From Archilochus colubris (taxonomy: Eukaryota > Chordata > Aves > Apodiformes > Trochilidae), in contig CM041084.1 in the NCBI GenBank assembly GCA_023079485.1, forward strand, positions 127,965,292 to 128,029,291: DNA of 64,000 nucleotides, given 5' to 3'. Position numbers and translations under genes: made by a program. A model generated the notes under the pieces. The model saw only the letters and a list, made by a program, of their open reading frames with translations. It was not told where the DNA came from and made no database searches. The first letter of the stretch is position 1, and each line of letters begins with the position of its first letter. Positions 30,435 through 43,300 of the stretch are shown here, piece after piece.

Positions 30435-32422
30435 CTGAGAAGGAAATGAGGTTACTCTGGGATGGTCAGCCTTAAGGCAGCATTTCTGTATTGGATATAG
30501 ACATGTATAGATCATACAGCTTCTGAGAAATGCTTACCATTCCTAAACCTGTTTAGCTTTCTCTTGATCCCTGATGAGCATGCAGAGTCAACTGTGAATA
30601 GTGGAAAAGTTTTTTCCTGGTTTTTGAAGTAGTTACTAGGTAGAGTATCACCCACTGCCCCTTAAGAGACCCAAACCCAAGCCTGTGCTTAGACTTCTCC
30701 AATCCTGTCAGCTGAACTGGAACTCCTGTCCTACCCCTATCCCTCAATTCCAGAAGAAAAATTGTTTTCACTGAGAAGACTGAGACATTCCACCTTCTCA
30801 TCAATACTTTCATATTTCCAACCAAATAATGCTGTTTGTTCCTTTTGCTACAGCTCAAAAAAAATGTCCAAACATTATAAATAAGTTAAAATTTCAAAAC
30901 AGGTATTTAATGCATATATAACAGCCTGACACCAGTAAGAGCAGTATTTCACATCATTTTAGAGCTGGTAATCAGTCAAACACACCTCAAATGTTTTTGC
31001 ATCTCATTAAACAGCAGGCTCCACAAATACGCACATATACAGGTGTGTATTATTTTTTATTGCACAGTTTTGTGCAACTGGATGTTGAAATAACACAGAT
31101 GCACGAGCAAGTATCCAAGGTGGCAAGGTCGCTGCTGGTTCTGCTCTGTAAAGTGCAGCCTAAGTTCTGACAGTGGGAGTGATATGCAGCAGAAACCTAA
31201 ACTTAAATCACCAAAATGATGTCTGAACCAAAGTGTCAGCAATATGTGGGTTCATAGGTGTGAGGGAGTACTGTGAATAAAATCCAACTCATGCCTTGAC
31301 AAGCTGCAGACAAAACTGTGTATTTCTAAGTGCATGTGTGTGAATAGGGGCAGCACATCTTGCTGTGTAGGTTAAAATTGAGCACTTGGTTTTCAGAGGG
31401 TTTTGTTTGCTTGTTGAGAGTTTTCCTAAGGACATTTCAGAAGAGGGTAATTTGTGCTGAGCTTCAGTACTGATCTAAACTTGTCCTAAACTGAACAGTT
31501 TGAGTGGTCTGGCTGGCCCATTAAGTGCCAGAAGTTAATGAGCTCTCTGAAGTGCCTTTGTGAGGCAGGGAATTACGTTTTTGGTTTTACATAGAGCACA
31601 AAGAGTGAAAACTGCATGCTCAAAGCTTGCTGTAGCACATTTGCCATTGATGGATCTTGATGGTTACTTTCCTGGTGTTACTGGTAAACCATTCCTTAAA
31701 AATGGTTTGGTGTTACTTTTTGCCATCTCAGTCTGAAATCTCACATCATACTGGGTTTTTAGGCTCATCCCTTCACCTTCCTAGGGTAAAAATAAAGGCT
31801 GATAGCTTAAAATAGCATTATGTGATCACCTCTCCCTAAAACTGGTAATTGCTAGGTGGCAGAGGTGCAAATCTAGCAGCTGCTTGTCACCTTTGGCTGT
31901 TGCCTGTAATGTTTGACTCGAACAAATTGAAATGTTTTCTGGCTTTCTTAAGCAAAGCTTCACTTCCAGCCTAGATATGTTTTCAGTTTACAGTGAAAAC
32001 TGTTACATCCCCCTGGTTTGCTGACAGCTGCCTACTAAAACTAGCAAACCTGTGCTCAAAGAGGGAGCATTTCTAATTGAAAAAAAATACTGACACAGTT
32101 TGACCAAGGGGGATGCAGAAGCTTGCTGAAAGGCTACTCCTAAGCTGTTGTTCAATGTTGTTCAACCTTCACAGTGCAAGTGTTTTGGCATCAGAGTTGT
32201 CTGTCTTGGATTTATGCTTTCATTGATAACGTTATTACTGGTGCAATTCCCACACACAGATTGTTTTTCATTTATCAGGACTGATGTATTTGTTTGCCTA
32301 ACTCAGAAGGACCATTTCAGATTGCTCTCAAGAGCAGCTCACACTATTCTTTTCTCAAATATATTTCACTCAGATACTGAGATTTTAAATGCTATAATTT
32401 GTGCTACTATATCATGCTGAGA
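30435..32422. other. Intergenic DNA upstream of the cadherin, nothing recognised
   Basis: Only short, unconvincing ORFs are present on both strands. I see no CR1, LTR or RNA gene between the candidate exon at 30.3 kb and the CR1 copy that starts at about 32423. Confidence 0.4.
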
Positions 32423-32697
32423 TATGCAAGACAAGAGGGCACGATCTTAAGTTGTGCTGGGGGAAGTTTAGGTTGGATATTAGAAAGAATTTCTTTACTG
32501 AGAGGGTGATCAGGCATTGGAATGGGCTGCCCAGGGAAGTAGTGGATTCTCCATCCCTGGAGATATTTAAAAAGAGACTGGATGTGGCACTCAGTGCCAT
32601 GGTCTGGTCACTGCAGTGGTAGTGGATCAAGGGTTGGACTTGATGATCTCTGAGGTCTCTTCCAGCCCAGCCAATTCTATGATTCTATGATTCTGTG
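32423..32697 (+). mobile_element. CR1 LINE 3' tail
   Basis: It starts at gacaagagggcacgatctt and ends with attctatgattctatgattc. It contains only the last part of ORF2 and the 3' end. It lies about 560 bp upstream of the cadherin start codon and is nearly identical to the copy at 58750-59222. Confidence 0.92.
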
Positions 32698-33256
32698 TTT
32701 TGCTCTTTTGCTTTTCCCTTCTGCCAAAAATTCAGCTTCCCTGAAGAAGCAGCAACCTGTACACGCACTCCTGAAACGCCAGACTTCAGTAAACTATGTC
32801 TCCTTGGTCACAACTATTTTCAATGATTCAGGTATTCGAAGGCTCTCTCTCCTTCACATTAGCATTTTTTTCCTCTGCTTCTTTTACCCGTTGCTGGTTT
32901 TGCTCGGTTGGAGTTTTTCATACGCGCTCAGGACAGCGGGAGGTTGTCACCTCCTACATCCGGCTCTCTCGCAGAGGAGCGGGAGGGAGCATCTGGATGC
33001 CTTACGCGCCCGCAGCACAAAAGATCGGGGAGAAACCTCTGGAAGTGGGGAAAAGCCGGAATATGCTGGGAACAGTTGTCCACTTTGCCAAGGACAGGGC
33101 TCCGCCTCCTCCCACGGAGGCAGGGTCTGGCCCCGGCTCGGGGTGGTGGCGGGGGCGGGCCGGTCCCCACGTGCGGTGGGTGTGCGCGGCGGCAGCGGGG
33201 CGCAGAGTCGCTCCGCGGGGTGCTGAGTGTTGCTCGGTTCCGCTCCGCTCGGCGGG

Positions 33257-33298
33257 ATGGTCCGGGCGTGGTGGGGCGGCTGCGAGCGGCTCCCACCC

Positions 33299-33333
<35 letters not shown>

Positions 33334-34328
33334 GCCGCCGCTGCTGCTCTGCGGGGCGGCGGGGCCGGGGCGCGGCGATGCTCCCCGCCTGCTCCGCTTC
33401 TCCGGGCAGGTGCCCGAGAACAGCCCAGTGGGGACGCGGGTGCGGGGCTTGCTGGTGCCGCTGCGAAGGCTGCTAGGCCCCGGAGAGCCGGCCGGGGAGT
33501 GGGCACTGGAGGGGGACGGCGCCTCCCGCTTCTCCCTCCAGCGCCGGGCGGGTGGCGGGCGGGGGCTGCTGCTGCTCCGCACGGCCGAGCCCCTGGACCG
33601 GGAGGCGCAGCCCGAGTACGGGCTCCGGCTGCGGCGGGGGCGGCAGCGGCGGGAGGGCCAGACCCCCCGCGAGGCGCTGCTGCGGGTCCGGGTCCTGGAC
33701 CGCAACGACCACCGGCCTCGCCTGCCACCGGCGGGACCGCTGGAGGTGGACGAGCTGGCCCCGCTGGGCACGGAGGTGGCCCGGCTCCGCGCCTCGGACG
33801 GCGACGAGGGCGCCAACGCGCGTCTCACCTACCGCCGCTGGCCGCCAGGCACAGGCAGCCGCCGGCTCTTCGTGGTGCCCCGCAGCGGGCAGGTGCTGGC
33901 CGTGGGTTCCCTGCTGGGGCTGCGCCGGCTCCGCCTCTGCGTCGCGGCTCTCGACCACGGGCGGCCCCGGCCCCTGCGCAGCCCCGCGCGGTGCCTGCGC
34001 CTGGCCGTGCGCGGAGGGCGGCGGGCGGCGGGAGAGCCGGGGCGGCGGCGGTGGGCGCGGTCGGTGCCGCCGCCCGAGCGGCGGCCTGGGCCCGGGGTCC
34101 GGCTCTACACGGCCCGGCTGCCCCCTGGGGCGCGGGTGGGAGACACCGTCTTCACCATCCCGCGGAGCCGCGACCGGGCGGCGTCGGGCGGCTGGTTCGA
34201 GCTGGCCTCTCCCGGCGCCGCACCCGTGGGGGTCGACAGGGCGTCGGGGCGGCTCTACCTGCGGCGGGAGCTGCGAGCGGGCGGTCGGGCCGAGGTGCTG
34301 GTCAAGGTGCACGGCGGCGGAGGACGAG
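33257..34328 (+). CDS. Cadherin exon 1: signal peptide and EC1 to EC3
   Basis: ATG at 33257 has G at -3 and +4. An in-frame TGA lies at 33224-33226, so no other ATG can serve. A run of leucines encoded by CTG repeats forms the signal peptide core. EC1 (about 42-150) has [19 protein letters not shown] and a degenerate DRNDHRP linker. EC2 (about 155-255) has [11 protein letters not shown] and [14 protein letters not shown] but no DxNDN motif at its end. An Arg/Pro/Gly-rich spacer follows, then most of EC3 from about 281. The donor is gtgaga, ending in phase 1. Confidence 0.82.
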
Positions 34329-37300
34329 GTGAGAGGCTGGGGCGCGACGGGGATGGCACGGGACCGAACGGGTGGCGGGGATGGTGCGCGTCTCCTCGCC
34401 GCGCTCCTCCGCCGGGGATGGGACGGCCGCGACATGGTCGGGTGGGGACGAAGTGTTGCCCCGCGGGTGGGGGGGAGGCTGAGCGGGCTGGCGGAGAGTC
34501 ACTCGGGGACACAAGTCAGGCTTGTCACTCAGGGAGATGCGGCTGCGCTGATGCCACCCTCCGCGAGGTGTGGGTATCCGCGGGCGGCTGTGGCAGCTGC
34601 CCCCCCAGCTGCGTGTGACGGTGTGGAGGTCTTGTCGAGGGAGGTGATTCTGCCCCCCTACTCCGCTCCTGTGAGACTCCACCTGGAGTACTGTGTCCAG
34701 TTCCGAAGCCCCCAATACGGGAAGGTCATGGAGCTCTTGGAACAAGTCTGGAGGAGAGACACAAAGATGATGAGAGGGCTGGAGCACCGCTCCTATGAGG
34801 GAAGGATGAGGCATTGGGATTGTTCAGCCTGGAGAAGAGAAAGCTCCGGGGAGACTTCATAGTGGCCTTCCAGTACCTCAAGGGGCCTACAGGAGAGCTG
34901 GGGAGGGACTTCTTACAAGGGTGTATAATGATAGGACAAGGCGGAATGTTTTTAAAGTGGAAGAGGGTAGATTCAGGTTAGACATCAGAAAGAAAGTCTT
35001 TAGTGTGAGGGTGGTGAGACACTGGAACAGGTTGCCCAGGGAAGCTGTAGATGCTTCTACCTCAACCCGGTAGTGTTGAAAGCCAGGTTGCATGGGGCTT
35101 TGAGCAACCTGGTCTGGTGGGAGGTGTCCCTGCCCATGCAGGAGGCTTGGAACTACGTGATTTTTAAGGTCTCTTGCAACTCAAACCGTTCTGTAATTCT
35201 GTGCTTCTGTGCTGAGTCTTTTCCAGTATTAAGAGAAGGTTTTGCCTCCTGCCACTGAAGTAATGGGAGAAATGTGGACAATGGTCTTTTGGTTGATGTG
35301 CTGTAAGGAATTCCTGTCTCAGCAGGTTCACCTCTGTAAAACTGGAGGTCTCTGGTCATGGGTTAGCAAGCAGTTAAAGGGGGAAGCACATCACAGCAGA
35401 TAGCTTGTCCTATAGCAGGGGGAGTTTCTGCTCACTGTGGCCTTCCATGAGTTGAGAAGGGAGAGGTGACATTACCCTGGGAGTGCGTGTTTACAGACCT
35501 GCAGTTACAGCCCACTGTTTAGTGGTCATTTTGTGACTGTTGGCTGAACTGCACTGAAGTGATGGTGGAAGTCAGCTACAGTGATGGCAGAGCAGAGCAT
35601 GGAAAGGGGAAGAAGATGCTGCACTGTGGATGTCAATCAGCTTAATAAAAAATAACAATTATCTGAATCTGGAATCCTAGGAGTTGATTTAGAGGGTAAA
35701 GTGGAATCGTACAGTTATACCACTGTGTGAGTCCTCTGAAAAATCACCAGCTTGCATACTGTATGAGGTTCTAATAACAAAGCAAAGAGAAGGAGACTTG
35801 TTAAACTTCTTCAGTCATGTTAAGCTCCAGGTATGTTATAGTTACTAAGGACACCCTTTCCATGTGTTATTTTCATCTTATTCAGAGTAAGTTTGTTGGG
35901 TTCTTTGTAACTGTAGCTGAGGTTTCTGGTAATGTTACTGGTGATAGTATGTTTGTTTATTTGCTTTCCTTCAGATATTTACAGCTTCTTGGGGGGGGAG
36001 AAATTTACAGTTTTCTGTAAATGGTTTTTACAGCCTATTGCCTGGGAAGTGTGAAACAGAGCTAGGAGGAAAACCAGTGTGCTGAGGCATGCTCAGGGCT
36101 GTGTATGTTACCACTGCACACTGTGTACAGGCTGAGAATCCCAGAGCTGCCTGTCTGAGAGACTTATTCTTGCACAAATGGTTTGTGTCATGAAAGTGAG
36201 AAACACCAAACATAGTGAAAAGGATGCACAATACTTCCAGGTACTAACTTTAGACAAATCATCCAACACTGGAAGTAGAACTTCTCATTCAAGCTACAGA
36301 TTGAGTTGAAAAAGCGACATGTTGCTTGGCTGTCTTGCTTATTCATAATGAAAACAAGTAACCTTGTGAGCAGTGCTGTACAAATGATTAATCATGTTGT
36401 CCTCTCCACTCTGTTGCTGCACAACATGTTTCTACCACTGTCTATGCACTGATAATGTATTGACAAGAGATGAGCCTCAGGGAGAAAGGAATTCGATGAT
36501 CAAGTGGGACAAGGTCATTTAAACACTCCTTTAAGCTACTTTGAAATTCAGAACTATCTCCCAATATTGTGCAGTAGTGAACCTGAGATCTTTTTCTGGC
36601 TTCTTCTTTTATGGGAAGGTGAAGCTTTGAGCATTTTTTATCTCAAATACCCTGGTGAGCTGTCTAAAGCCAAACAAAATTAACTTTTTTCTGTTCCCCA
36701 TTTCTCCTATTGCCTCTCACTGAATATAGTTAGCAGTGGATGATACAGTAATCAATATTATGGAACATATGCCAAACTTTTAATCCTCTCACTAATTGAA
36801 AACAAAACTATTGGACCCTTATTAATTGCCATCTCTTGTGTAAAAGTCGTGAATGGGTTCAGGCATTTTGCAGGTGCTGCTTCTCCAGTGAGGCAGATGC
36901 CCTGGGGTTTTTGGGTTTTTTTAGGAAAAGCAAGGGGTTGTTTTTTTTGGCACTTAAGTAAAAAAGGAGGTCAGATATTAACTTAGAGCCCCATCTCTTG
37001 AAACTGTAGCCCAGGGAAAACAGTGTTATGTGGTTGAAATACTAAAGTAAATTGAATGTGGAGAATTATAACCTTCTGAATCCTACTTGTTGTTCAGTAG
37101 TACTCATAGTAAGGATACGTATGGGGCTGCCATCTCTTCCATGGGGCCACACAGCTTGCATTGTGAAAATACAGTCCTTCTTCCATGGAGCTTACACTTG
37201 GTACATTGCAATGAGGTTTGCACAACTCCCCTGAATCAGCTTACGTAGCTGCACAAAGCAGTTGGCATCTTCTTTAGGAATCTGACAGGTTACCCCCATG

Positions 37301-40300
37301 TCTCAAAGCCTTGCTGACCTGTTGTCAGGGTTTAGGCCCAGTTGGTACCAGCCAGCCCTCTCATCACTCACCCCCACCCCGACTGCGGGACAGGGAGGAG
37401 AAAATGCACCTTAAGGTTTGTTAATTGAGACAAAGACAGGGAGGTTTGCATTCCCCAGTTACAGTAATGGGCAAAAACCAGACAGAGAAGGAACTTGGGA
37501 AGGAAAAAACCCTAATTTAATCTACAAGAAGAAAGAGAAAACATGTCCAGATCTTAATACCTTCTCCCCCACCCCTCCCCTCTTCCCACGCCCGGATCCC
37601 TTACCTCCCGCCACCCCTCGGGGCACCGGGGGGTTCAGGGTCAGTTCCCCACACGCTGTTTCTGCTGCTCTTTCCTCCTCAGGGAGAGGACTCCTCACAT
37701 TCTTTCCTTGCTCCAACACGAGGCTCCTCTCATGGCAGAGTCCTTCATGAACCCCTCCGACATGAGTCCTTCCCACAGGTGCAGTCCCTCAGGAACTGCT
37801 CCAGCCCCGGGCTGCCCGCAGAGTCACAGCTGCCCCGGGAGCAGTCACCTCCTCTGGCACGGGGTCCTTCATGGCTGCAGATCCACATCTGACCCTCTCT
37901 GCCATCCTGCACAGGCTGCTTCTTCATATCTGGCCACCTGTGACACATCAGGGGCTACAAATCCATATTTACCCTGCCGTGTTCCTTCAGGGACTGCTCC
38001 ACTGTGCTCCTCCATGGGCTGCAGGGGCACAGCTGCCATCTCACCGTGGGGACACTTTTCCCCCTCCTTCTTCACTGACCTTGGTGTCACTGGTCTTTTC
38101 TCAGGCATTTTTCTCTCACTTCATCCTCTCCTCTGCTTTGCAGATCTCTTTTTAAGTATTTTTTTAAGTTTAATTTTCCCTTTCTTCAATATGTTACTCA
38201 CAGAGGCATATCCAGCTTCCCATATCAGCTTGGCCTTGGGCAGAGGTAGGGAAGGGATTGTAATGGGGGCAGCTTCCAGCAGCTTCTCACAGAAGGCACC
38301 CCTGTGGCCCCCCATGCTTCCAAAACACCACTGCACTGACCCAGGACACCTGTGTTCTGCATGAGTGGAGTTGAGGGGTTGGAACCTGGAGTTTAGAGAG
38401 GAATCTTGGCCAAAGATAGGAGCTATTAAGCTGCCCTCTCCTTATCCACATTTTCTTCCGGGACATTTAACATCCTGGAAGCACTCACCGTGCCATCAGA
38501 ATGCAAAAGAACAGCATGTAGCCTCAAATGGGGAGGGTGGGGAAGGGGTGAAAGGGCTGTAGCTCTCTTTCCCTTTCAGGTCTTCCTCTGTTCATGAACA
38601 CGTGCCCACACCTGCAATCTCCTGTGTAGGTTCTAATACTTGTTACTGAGTTATACAAGCAAGGATTTGTGCAGCTACACAACCATCTCCTCTTCCTCCA
38701 CCTGGGGCTGTCCTTTCTGTAGCTGGGGGTATGCACCGGTGCACCCTGTATAGAAGCTTTATGTTTGGGACATTGTCCATCATGTTTCAAAAAGTCAAGG
38801 AGCAGGGTTTCTTACCCTGTGCTTTGATTCTAGCAGACTTTCAGCTCAGCTTTATTTTTTTTAATCTTAAGGGCCTACAGTGAAGGGCTTATAGAGAGCA
38901 TGCTGTGTGCTTGGAATAGGAGACCAGCTGGATGGATTCTGTGCTACTGCACACTGTAGATACAGCCCACGTACTGTCAGACTGAAAACACCCCTGGTAA
39001 GAAGTCATTCCATAATCTACAAAGGTTATTTTTCTTTAATAAGGAAATTCAAAAACCTAGCAAGACAAATGTCTTCCTTCTTCAGCATATCTGCAGTGCT
39101 CTGAAGAATAAATTGAGGCTAGGAACCCTCTATATCTGGGTTGCCTCAAGACATTGATGTGAGGCAAACACCAGCAGGTAGTTTATTATGGAAAGGAGTA
39201 AAACAGTTGTAAGACTGCTCCGTATTTCCATGTTTTGGAAGTAAGATGGATCTCTTAATCCCCTGGGCTCTTTCAGGTGGGATAACAACTATTTACCACT
39301 GTACTTGAATTCCAAGGAGATAGATCTTAAATCTGACTGAGGAGGCTGTAGCATAATGACTTCCTCTGGCATGGTGTTTTATGGTAGAATGTGATCAGTG
39401 TTGAACCCTTATGACTCACTGGAAGTAAACTGCATTTTAAAAAAGCATCTGTCATTCCTGAGAATACAGCTTTGACTGAACACAGAAACATTCAGTGGTT
39501 TGAGTGCCTTGTGCTTTCTTAAAAAACTTCCACCAGGATGCCTACTGGGAAAGGAAAACCTTTTAATCTGTGTAATACAGCTTCTGCAAAAACTAACAAG
39601 TAATCCATATATGTTGCTGAGGCTATGATTTCAAGTCAAGATATAGCTTAGGGGGTTGGATTTTTTTTATGGAGGTAGCAATGGCCCTTTGCTTCCTGGC
39701 ACCCCCTGAAATTTTTAGAACAAAATAAATCTGACTGAAACTGAAATCTGACCTGGCAATCAGGTTTGGGGTCATACTATGTACTACTTGGTTGGGGCTT
39801 TTGGGGGTTTTTTTTAGTTTTTTTTTTTTTTTCCCACTGCTGGTATCAGACTGATTAAACCCATCTGTGGATACTGTTGCTGTGCTTTCAGATTCAGTGC
39901 CGACAGAGAAAAAGCTTGCTTCACTTAAACCATGAAACTGTTTTAATGGCCAGGGATCATTAGACAAAACATCAGGCTCCAGGATGAAGGTTATTGTGTT
40001 ACCCTGTCTGCAGGTATCTTTGGAAGAATCTTACTGTAAGAAAAAAATTACGTAAAAATATAAAATGACCCAGAGACAGTGAATAAGTGGTACAAATATC
40101 TGATAAAGTCTATGGCTGAGAAACCAACAAAAAGCTTAAAAACTGAAAGGTAAATGTAAAGTTTATTTTTCAAATTTTTCTAGTAAGGTATGTAGGAAGC
40201 TATTTAAATTATGAGAAAGCTTTTATCATAACAAGTTAAAGAGAAAAAGCAATAGGAGATTTTCAAAATAGAATATTCAGCCCCTTAATCTTAATGTTTA

Positions 40301-43300
40301 ACAACTTAATGTTAAATCCTTTTATACAGCACGTGATTTCATATTTCTGAGTTTCCTTTACATTACAACAGCAGGAAGGCATTTAAAAATCTGTTTTAGA
40401 CCCATATCAAAGCTACACCATGCCAGAAACATCCCTAGAAGCTCACCGTGCTGTCTCACTCTCCAAGAACACTGAGTTGTGTGGCAGGATTTAATTTTTG
40501 TGTAAAGGCAGGAGCTGGCTGATCTGCAGCTGCCTTTTCCCACCTGCATTCCACATGGGAAGCCCAAAATACATGCCTACCATGTTTTCACAGGTAGTTT
40601 GTTCACATAAGGATCCCTAGGCAGACGTGCATGCAGCTTTCTCCTATGGGAACATGGCTCTGAAGTGGAATTGATCCTGCTCTCGTTCATGCACCTCTGA
40701 ATGCTGTCCTCACTGGAGAGCAGTAGTGGCTTCTCAGGAAGCATCTGATTGCATAAAGCCTCAGCAAGGAACTTTTTGTATTAAAACCGTTTGAGCAAAC
40801 CTCAAGGAAAAACTTGTGTTAAAGGAAAATACTGACAGAAGAAGTGTCATAGCGTTTCTGCAGAAAGACTGGGACTGGAAGCAAAGTGATTCCCAACCAC
40901 TGCAATAATCATATTCTGCCTCTCAGGAAGGGGATCTTTTGTGCCCCACACAAACTATTTTAAACTTGGTAAGTGTCACTTCAATGAGGAAGAACAGGGG
41001 CTTTGTTGCATGAGACAACAGTAAGACAGAGGCAGCAATTGGGAGCTCATCTAGGGGTTGGCTTCTCAAAGGATTTTGTGTTTCCTTAATGATGCTGCCC
41101 TCATAAAAATCTTCAGGAATCATCCTAGAAGTTGTGACTATACATTTTGATCCTCTTTTTTGTTGGCAGACAGGAGACCTTGAAGGTAACTTCACTTCAG
41201 TGACATAAATACTATATTGGAGTGTGCTGTACCACACAAATGTCTATTTTGTGTGCATGGTTTTCCCTGCTTTGTGAAATATTGACCCAGAGAGTGGAAA
41301 ATGAAGTAGTGAGGATCAAAACAAATTGAAGAATAGAAGAATTGAAGAATTCTTCCTATCAAGGGTAAAAACTGAATTATCTGCAGAGAGGAGCAACTTT
41401 TAAATGCCCAGATTGTACCTGTTTCTTAGAGCACTCTCTTTCTTTAAAAAGAAATTTTAAAAATCATCCAAGTGTCTGCTGTTCTGCTGACTCCTCAGCA
41501 CAGTCTGACTTCCTCACCAACTGAAGTGCCTACAAATAATTATGGATCATATAGTATCTAATAGCATCTTTTAGTGGCGATTACTAGGGTGTTAACATGG
41601 CAAGCTGTAAAAGACTTTTTAAATGAAGAATCCTGTCATCTGGAAGCTTTTGAGCTCCTGTAAGTAACTCCCACCTTCTCTGTGGTGCTGTGAAGGGTTC
41701 CTAATCCTTGTGGCTGGTTGGTCATGGGCAGCTGTTGGTAGATACAGGAGATCTGAGGCAAAGATGCAGCGTCTGTAATTACAGGTCTGGCAGTGCACCA
41801 GAGCCTTCTTCTGGAAACAGAAACTAGAAACATTTTAAAAACTGACACCACAAAAGGATGACACCACAGTCAAGCTTTAAAGACTAGGGAAAAATGATGT
41901 GGTATCAGAAAAGATATGACAGATTTTGCAGTCCTGTTTCTGCATCTTCCTGAAGCCTTTCCTGTGGTGTATCCACATCTGCCAGAGGAGATGTCTTTGC
42001 TCCACAGCAAATGCCATAGGTGTCTGACACCCTGTGTGGTGGAGAAACCTCCTGTAGTTTGCATTCACACAAAAAGTGAAAAATTGGCTGAAGATTTGGT
42101 TTTGCTCCCCATGCAGTGGTGTGTGAATAGAAAACATGTCCAAATGCTGGTAAATAAGAAAAATATGTCATGAAAACTATGCTAACTGATGTCTGCAGGC
42201 TGGTCTTTTGAGCTTGCTGGCTGTTGTTAACCAAGAAGGGAAAACTGAAACCCACTGGCACAGCTTTAGGTGGTGGAGCTGGTACAGTGACATTGCTCAA
42301 CTGTTCTGTGGCTGTGGGCTGTTCACCCACAAGGTAATGTAGTGGTCTGTGGGCTGTTAAGGGAGTAAAGAGACCTATTTCTATAGCTGGGATAGTGAAG
42401 ATATTACCCTGCCTTCAAGACATGGACCTCTCTACTTAGTCCAACAGAGACCATTTGCTACAAAAATGTTCTAAGGGGATGCTGTGATACCCCTGAGCAT
42501 TGTATCCAACTTTTGGAGTGTTTTGGAGAAACCCTGTCTGTTAATTAACAGAAACTTCACCCTTAGATGACACCAAGTTGGGAGCAGTGTCAGTCTGCTG
42601 GATGGTAGAAAGGCTTTACAGAGGGACCTGGACAGACTGGATCATTGGCCTGAGACCAACTGTATGGAATTCAATAAGGCCAAGTGTCAGGTCCTACATT
42701 TTGTTCACACAGCCCCAGGCAATGCTACAGGCTTGGAGAAGAGTGGCTTGAAAGCTACCTGGCAGAAAAGGACCTGGGTGTATTGATTGCCAGTTGGGTG
42801 AATATGAGCCAGCAATGTGCCCAGGTGGCCAAGAAGGCCACTGGCATTCTGGCTTGTATCAGAAATTGTGTGACGAGCAGGACCAGGGAAATGATCCTGG
42901 CCCTGTGCTCAGCACTGGTGAGGCCCCACCTCAAGTACTGTGTTCAGTTTTGGGCACCTCAGTACAAAAAGAACATTGAGGTGCTGGAGGAGGTCCAAAG
43001 AAGGGCAACAAAGCCAGTGAAAGGTTTGGAAAACATCCTCTGTGAGGAGTGACTGAGGGTGTTGGGGCTGTTTAGTCTGGGGAAACAGAGGCTGAGGGGA
43101 GATCTTATCACTCTTTACAAGTGAGTCTTTTTTTTTCACCTGAAAGGAGGTTGTAATGAGAGTGGGTTTGGTCTCTTCTCACTGGTGACAAATGACAGGA
43201 CAAGGGTAAATGTCTTCAGGGGAGACATATGATTATATCAAGGGAGATTTAGTTTGAATATCAGGAGAAGCTTCTTTACAGAAAGGGTTGTTAAGCACTG

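Larger units (their letters stand above)
32930..34620. promoter_or_regulatory. CpG island and promoter region of the cadherin gene
   Basis: Base composition changes abruptly from AT-rich DNA to very GC- and CpG-rich sequence over about 1.7 kb, covering the presumed 5' UTR and exon 1. A GC box (GGGGGCGGGC, 33151-33160) and an E-box CACGTG (33168-33173) lie about 85-105 bp before the start codon. No TATA box was seen. The transcription start cannot be placed exactly. Confidence 0.65.

Noticed and set aside
32908..34332. 474-codon + strand open frame across the CpG island
   Set aside because: It is a frame shadow of cadherin exon 1 in very GC-rich DNA where stops are rare. Its composition (Ala/Gly/Arg/Pro) has no domain features.
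32928..34435. Three long minus-strand frames (266-320 codons) opposite cadherin exon 1
   Set aside because: They are again stop-poor GC-rich shadows, mutually overlapping, with low-complexity composition and no splice or family support.
33552..34862. 436-codon + strand frame overlapping exon 1 and running into CR1
   Set aside because: It is out of frame with the cadherin and its tail is just CR1 sequence.
37708..38364. 218-codon frame
   Set aside because: It lies wholly inside the repeated interior of the solo LTR and reflects the tandem-like ccatgggctgcag repeats.
42684..43052. Reverse-transcriptase-like protein
   Set aside because: It is a real CR1 ORF2 C-terminal fragment but cut on both sides, so it is listed as part of the CR1 copy and not as a gene.
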